From: Natrinema salsiterrestre
GTDB taxonomy: Archaea; Halobacteriota; Halobacteria; Halobacteriales; Natrialbaceae
Length of the DNA: 64,000 nt
Assembly: GCF_029502005.1 (NCBI RefSeq)
Contig: NZ_JAMQOT010000001.1
Span: 372,001 to 436,000, forward strand
Direction: 5' to 3'
The notes beneath the pieces were generated by a model that was given only the letters and a program-made list of their open reading frames with translations, was not told where the DNA came from and ran no database searches. Shown here one piece after another: positions 60,028-64,000 of this stretch. The first letter of the stretch is position 1, and each line of letters opens with the position of its first letter. The translations under genes were made by a program, and so were the position numbers.

Positions 60028-60549
60028 ATGAACGTTCGATCACTGGAATCGCGAGCGGACGTTCGAGGGATCATCAGGGCGCACGGTTTGGCGTGGCGTA
60101 ATGCCTACGACGGACTGCTCCCGGCGGAGGTGTTGCAGGCCCGATCCGTCGATCCGAGCGACGACGAGATCGATAAGTGGGTCGAGAGGCTTCGCGAGAA
60201 CTCGGACGGAGTGCTGGTCGCGGTCGATACCAGCGACACCGTTCGCGGGTTCGCGGACGTCCGATGGGGGTCGTCCGCGACCAAGGCGTTCGTGGGACCG
60301 AACGAGGGCGAGCTGAAAGCGATATACGTCGCCCCGGACCGCTGGGGACGCGGAATCGGAACCGCGCTTCTCGAGGCCGGCATCGAGGCGCTCCCGGATT
60401 CGATCGAACGGCTCCGACTCGAGGTCCTGGCCGACAACGACGTCGGGAAGCGGTTTTACGAGGCTCGAGGCTTCGAGAAGACGGACACCAGCAGCTACGA
60501 CCTCGGTGGCGATTCCTACCCGACTCGTGTTTACACGCTGGAGATCTGA
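60028..60549 (+). CDS. GNAT N-acetyltransferase
   Basis: A 173-residue GNAT protein. The acetyl-CoA loop is VAPDRWGRGIGTALLEAG and the fold ends VLADNDVGKRFYEARGFE. It resembles RimI-type or small-molecule acetyltransferases. The substrate is unknown. An AT-rich leader (ATTATTTTC) lies 25-30 bp before the ATG at 60028. Confidence 0.87.
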   Translation: MNVRSLESRADVRGIIRAHGLAWRNAYDGLLPAEVLQARSVDPSDDEIDKWVERLRENSDGVLVAVDTSDTVRGFADVRWGSSATKAFVGPNEGELKAIYVAPDRWGRGIGTALLEAGIEALPDSIERLRLEVLADNDVGKRFYEARGFEKTDTSSYDLGGDSYPTRVYTLEI

Positions 60550-60678
60550 GCGGATCCGATTCGAGCCGCGGTGGGGCGCTCCGCTCGTCGCTCCAACGAG
60601 CGCTCACGGCGATTTCAACAGTTCCATCGCGTAATTCGCAGGTTCCGTGGCGTTTCCGTCGGCCATCGTCGTGTATCG

Positions 60679-60948
60679 CTATCGTCGGACCGTCATCGGC
60701 TGTTCCGCCCGAACGAACGGGTCGGAATCGGCGTTCGCCGCCAGTGCGATACCACCACGGTCCGTCCGAGTGACGGTCCACGGCGGAAGCGTCGGGATAC
60801 CGTAGTCCGCCGGGTCGTTGTACTGCGCCGCGATAACCCACGTCCGGGCCAGCATACGAGATCCACTTTGTTCCGTTGACGATGGATTCGACTGGATCGA
60901 CGTCGGCTCGGTGTCCGCCTCGCGCGAACGGGATCCTTCGTCGTGCAT
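60679..60948 (-). CDS. Hypothetical protein, 89 aa, linked to the binding-protein operon
   Basis: A small soluble protein beginning MHDEGSRSREADTEPTS. The C-terminal half (ARTWVIAAQYNDPADYGIP, then ALAANADSDPFVRAEQPM) has a regular mix of strands and Pro but no known motif. Its ATG is 2 bp past the stop of the first binding protein, so it is translated with that operon. Codon use supports it. Confidence 0.6.
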   Translation of the reverse strand: MHDEGSRSREADTEPTSIQSNPSSTEQSGSRMLARTWVIAAQYNDPADYGIPTLPPWTVTRTDRGGIALAANADSDPFVRAEQPMTVRR

Positions 60949-60950
60949 CC

Positions 60951-62135
60951 TCAGAAGTCCCCGTTGATGATGTCCGCAACCCGCTGGCGGTCGAACAGCT
61001 GTTCGTCCGCTGCAATCTCGGGGTACGGGCCGCCGTCGGACGTGGGCCATCCGCCGAACTGCTCGGGGTAGAACTGCTTTGCACTCATCTCGAGCTGGAA
61101 GAGGTTCAGAATCGGGCCCTGATAGCGTGCGCCCTGCGGGAAGACGCGATCGTCTCTCACCGCGGTGATCTCCGAGGCGACGCCGTGGGACTCGAGCGTC
61201 GACCGGAGATCGGTCATACTCACGTCCGGCTGCATCCCGCCGAGGAACAGGATCACGTCCGGATCGGCCTCGAGTAGCGCTTCGAAATCGATGGTCGAGC
61301 CGGATTCGAACGAACTCCCGAACGGATTCCGGGGTCGTAGCGGACGGGTATGTGCCGTCAGGAACCCCGGATTGTCCACCGTGTACGCCCACATCTGTTT
61401 TTCGACGTCGCCGGCCGTGATCATCGCCACGGAGGGGCGCTCGTCCTCCGGCGGGAGGCTGCTCTCGATCGTCGCGATGATATCGGCGTGGATGCTGGCC
61501 AGGGCGTCGTACCGCTCCTCCTCCCGGAACACTTGTGCGACCTTCTCGAACTGCTCCCACAGGCTGTAATACTCGTACTCGCCGCTCCACTCGCCGGTCG
61601 GCTTCTGGTGTCTATCACTCAACGAATTCCCGAACCACGGCGCGACGTTCTCGTTGACTTCTTCGATGTCGTCCGTGTCCCACTGGTCGAGTTGGACCAC
61701 CCACGCGGGGTCGGCCAAGTGGACGTCGCTGTCGAGTTCGTAGAGTTGCTCCTTGCTGGGCTCCCACGATGCGTATACGTCCGACCAGTCCACGGAGACG
61801 CCGGGAAGCCGTTCGGTGAACTGGCTCCACGTCGCGTCGTAGTACGCCGGACCGTTGAGCGCGGTGACGTCGTCACCGCGGCCGAGTGCGAACGCCATGC
61901 CGGCGTGATGTGAGAGCCGTGTGAAGATGCGCTCGGGAACCTCGTCGAACTCGACGGTACCGACCGGCGACATCGTCACCGTCTCGGTCTCGTCGTTCGT
62001 CGACTCTGGAGTCGATCGCGAGTCGGACTGGCCCGCACATCCCGCCAGTAGTCCCCCGCCGACGACCGCCCCACCGTATTTCACGTACTCGCGCCGCGTT
62101 GGTGCCTCGGTTGTGTTGGGATCGTTATCACTCAT
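60951..62135 (-). CDS. Iron-siderophore-type ABC substrate-binding lipoprotein (paralog 1)
   Basis: A 394-residue exported binding protein. The signal has a twin-arginine motif, TRREYVKYGG, and a lipobox, LLAGC, so it is a Tat lipoprotein. The mature part has two lobes typical of the FepB/BtuF class (VPERIFTRLSHHAG, then ALLEADPDVILFLGG). Its end, FDRQRVADIINGD, is shared with the next two genes. It binds Fe3+-siderophore or haem-like cargo. The permease and ATPase genes are not in the window. Confidence 0.87.
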   Translation of the reverse strand: MSDNDPNTTEAPTRREYVKYGGAVVGGGLLAGCAGQSDSRSTPESTNDETETVTMSPVGTVEFDEVPERIFTRLSHHAGMAFALGRGDDVTALNGPAYYDATWSQFTERLPGVSVDWSDVYASWEPSKEQLYELDSDVHLADPAWVVQLDQWDTDDIEEVNENVAPWFGNSLSDRHQKPTGEWSGEYEYYSLWEQFEKVAQVFREEERYDALASIHADIIATIESSLPPEDERPSVAMITAGDVEKQMWAYTVDNPGFLTAHTRPLRPRNPFGSSFESGSTIDFEALLEADPDVILFLGGMQPDVSMTDLRSTLESHGVASEITAVRDDRVFPQGARYQGPILNLFQLEMSAKQFYPEQFGGWPTSDGGPYPEIAADEQLFDRQRVADIINGDF

Positions 62136-62137
62136 GG

Positions 62138-63298
62138 TCAGTGATCTCCGTTGATGATGTCTGCAACGCGCTGTCGGTCGAACAATTCGTCGTCGTCGGT
62201 CACGTCGCCGAACGTGTCCGGATAGATCTGTTTTGCCGCCCGTTCGGTCAGGAAGAGGTTGTGAATCGGACCTTGACGGAGATACCCACCTCGGTAAACG
62301 CGGCCGTTCTGCACGGCCGTCAGTTCACTCCCGATGGGATGATCCCGCATATAGGCGAGAACGGTGTCGCGGAACTCCGAGGCAGACTTCCCTTCGTGGC
62401 CACGGATCAGGAGAACGTCCGGATCGATTTCGAGGAGGTTCTCGTAGTCGAGTTCGGTCCGGTTTTCGGTGCTGAGGTTCTCGATGCTGGTTCCGGCGAG
62501 CGCATCGCCAACGCCGAGATCGTTCCACTGTTTCTTGCTCGTCCCCTTGTCGGTGAGCCGGTACGGCGAAAACGTCTCCGGCTCATCGGTTCCCTCGTAC
62601 GTGAGGAATACGCTCGGCCGATCGTCCGCAGGCGGCATCCGGGATTGAATGTTCGCAACGAATTCGTCGTGGAGTTGTTTGAAAGCCTCGTAGCGTTCCC
62701 GCTCTTGGAACACCTCAGCCATCGTTTCGAACGCCTGATAGAGGCTGTAATACCGATAATCGTGCCAGCTGTCCGACCGCCTGAAGATCATGTTCCCGAG
62801 GAACGGTGCGACGTTCTCGCTGATCTCTTCGATATCCGACCGGCTCCAATCGAACCAGTTGCTCAGCATCCCGGTATCGATGACGTGGACGTCACTGTCC
62901 ATCTCGTAGAACAGTTCCTTGGACATCTCGGCCTCGACCAAGTCGTTCGACGCGATGCGCTCGCGATCGAGGCTCACTCCCGGTAACTCGTCGTAGACGT
63001 CCGTGTAGTACTCACCAGCCTGACCGATACCGACCATCCCCTCAGCGCGTCCCAATGCGACACCCATATCGGCGTAATCGCCACCGTACGGAACCCACGT
63101 CTCCGGAACCGACTCGAATGTCACTTCGCCCATCGGTTCCATCGAGACCGAATACGATCCTGCTGTGGCTGACTCTTCGCTCGAGTCCGGTTCCTCGAGT
63201 TCCGTACAGCCGCCGAGCAGGCCGCCGGCCGCGACTGCGCCGCCGTACTTGATCGTCTGCCTGCGCGTCGGTCCTGTCGTGGTGTCGTTGTCGCTCAT
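62138..63298 (-). CDS. Iron-siderophore-type ABC substrate-binding lipoprotein (paralog 2)
   Basis: A 386-residue paralog with the same architecture: Tat motif TRRQTIKYGG, lipobox LLGGC, and lobe-2 segment NLLEIDPDVLLIRGHEG. It ends with FDRQRVADIINGD like its neighbours. The ATG at 63298 overlaps the stop of paralog 3 (ATGA), and its own stop is 2 bp from the ATG of paralog 1. Sequence between the conserved parts differs, so ligand range probably differs. Confidence 0.87.
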   Translation of the reverse strand: MSDNDTTTGPTRRQTIKYGGAVAAGGLLGGCTELEEPDSSEESATAGSYSVSMEPMGEVTFESVPETWVPYGGDYADMGVALGRAEGMVGIGQAGEYYTDVYDELPGVSLDRERIASNDLVEAEMSKELFYEMDSDVHVIDTGMLSNWFDWSRSDIEEISENVAPFLGNMIFRRSDSWHDYRYYSLYQAFETMAEVFQERERYEAFKQLHDEFVANIQSRMPPADDRPSVFLTYEGTDEPETFSPYRLTDKGTSKKQWNDLGVGDALAGTSIENLSTENRTELDYENLLEIDPDVLLIRGHEGKSASEFRDTVLAYMRDHPIGSELTAVQNGRVYRGGYLRQGPIHNLFLTERAAKQIYPDTFGDVTDDDELFDRQRVADIINGDH

Positions 63299-64000
63299 GG
63301 TGAGAGGTCTCCGTTGATGATGTCCGCAACACGCTGGCGGTCGAACAGCGTGAGTGACTCGTCGGCCAGCGTCTCTATTCCGCTCCACTCGCCGAATTCC
63401 CCGGGGTAGAACTGTCTTGCAGCTGCCTCGGTCTGGAAGAGGTTACCGATCGGTCCTTGGTAGGAACCCCCGCCACGGTAGAGCCGATCATTTTGTACGG
63501 CCGAGAGTTGGCTACCGATCGGATCCTCACGCATGGTTTCCAACCGGGACTCGAACTCCTCGCCCGATACGTGCGTGAAGCCGTACTGGAACACGATCGC
63601 ATCGGGGTCGACCTCGAGTAGCTGTTCGTAATCCCACTCGCCCCAGCTCTTTTCGAGGTGGTCGTCGAAGGCCCCGCGCATCTCGAGATCGCGGTACTGT
63701 TTGTGGTTGTTCCCCTCCTGAACCGGGTAGACGTAGAACGACCCGTTCTCGAAGTCAGAGTTGACTGACACCAACCCGACCGTCGGCCGTTCCTCTGTCG
63801 GTGGCAGCGACTCGTCGATGGCCTGCTGTGCGTCCTCGTGGACCGACGCGATCGCCTCGTACCGGTCGCCCTCGTCGAACGCGTCCGCGACGATCTCGAA
63901 GGCCTCGTACAGCGAATAGTACCGGTAGTCGTGCCACTCGTCGCCGCGTCGGCGGCTGTAGTTGCCGAGGAACGGCCCGACGTTCGCTGCGACCTCTTCG
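63295..64000 (-). CDS. Iron-siderophore-type ABC substrate-binding protein (paralog 3, N-terminus outside window)
   Basis: The C-terminal 234 residues of a third paralog. The frame is open from the window edge (VAANVGPFLGNYSRRRGDE) through LLEVDPDAIVFQYG to the common ending FDRQRVADIINGD and four final residues. It is the first-translated of the three visible genes on this strand, coupled by ATGA to paralog 2. Confidence 0.85.
   Translation of the reverse strand, partial: EEVAANVGPFLGNYSRRRGDEWHDYRYYSLYEAFEIVADAFDEGDRYEAIASVHEDAQQAIDESLPPTEERPTVGLVSVNSDFENGSFYVYPVQEGNNHKQYRDLEMRGAFDDHLEKSWGEWDYEQLLEVDPDAIVFQYGFTHVSGEEFESRLETMREDPIGSQLSAVQNDRLYRGGGSYQGPIGNLFQTEAAARQFYPGEFGEWSGIETLADESLTLFDRQRVADIINGDLSP

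Overview
This 64 kb window is chromosomal DNA from a halophilic archaeon (Halobacteria). The evidence is the high G+C content, very acidic predicted proteins, bacterioopsin-activator-type HTH regulators, many one- or two-CxxC small zinc-finger proteins, DUF5518/DUF6230/DUF6114 membrane proteins, and the cdrL-cdrS-ftsZ2-ncsA neighbourhood typical of the class. The genus cannot be fixed from the sequence alone. Genes are mostly short operons with little spacing, and ATGA or TGATG overlaps are frequent. Many long open frames on the opposite strand are codon-bias shadows and are left out.

Left part (1-16.5 kb): proC (cut by the window edge), a GDT1/TMEM165-type transporter, a GTPBP-type GTPase, small zinc-finger proteins, and pyrF. 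A run of minus-strand genes at 5.2-9.5 kb holds two VOC proteins, an Asp-nucleophile alpha/beta hydrolase, a small HTH, a haloacid-dehalogenase-like HAD protein and a peroxiredoxin. Next come an AI-2E-type permease, a methyltransferase, an SDR lacking the catalytic Tyr, methylglyoxal synthase and a HAD phosphatase. A lower-GC segment carries a sulfatase-fold protein whose nucleophile position is Thr.

Middle (16.5-45 kb): an RNase HI-like protein, an EamA exporter, two coupled zinc-finger genes, a stem-loop-rich stretch with a small hydrophobic ORF, a 187-bp hairpin-rich repeat, phosphatidylserine-decarboxylase-like enzyme, a PAS/GAF histidine kinase, an Lhr-type helicase, a MacB/FtsX-type ABC exporter, a phosphate permease and a cold-shock protein. 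These are followed by tRNA-Tyr, the cell-division cluster cdrL-cdrS-ftsZ2 with several inverted GTAAGAC half-sites in the cdrS leader, ncsA, HTH regulators, an ACR3/bile-acid-type transporter, an ABC-2 exporter and an HTH-GNAT fusion.

Right part (45-64 kb): a tightly coupled three-gene cassette encodes an R2-like protein, a 95-residue protein and a 2Fe-2S ferredoxin. The R2-like protein carries the residues of the R2lox ligand-binding oxidase family (Val and Tyr of the ether cross-link), not those of a ribonucleotide reductase. It is divergent from an SCP2 lipid-binding protein and lies near a second SCP2 gene, an acyl-CoA dehydrogenase and an acyl-CoA ligase. This is the best candidate for an undescribed system: a lipid-oxidising R2lox pathway with its own electron donor. 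Further right are two gene remnants, the DUF6230/DUF6114 pair, a methyltransferase, endonuclease IV, two head-to-head copies of the hairpin-rich repeat, lipoate ligase, a GNAT acetyltransferase, and three tandem Tat-exported iron-siderophore-type binding lipoproteins, the last cut by the window end.
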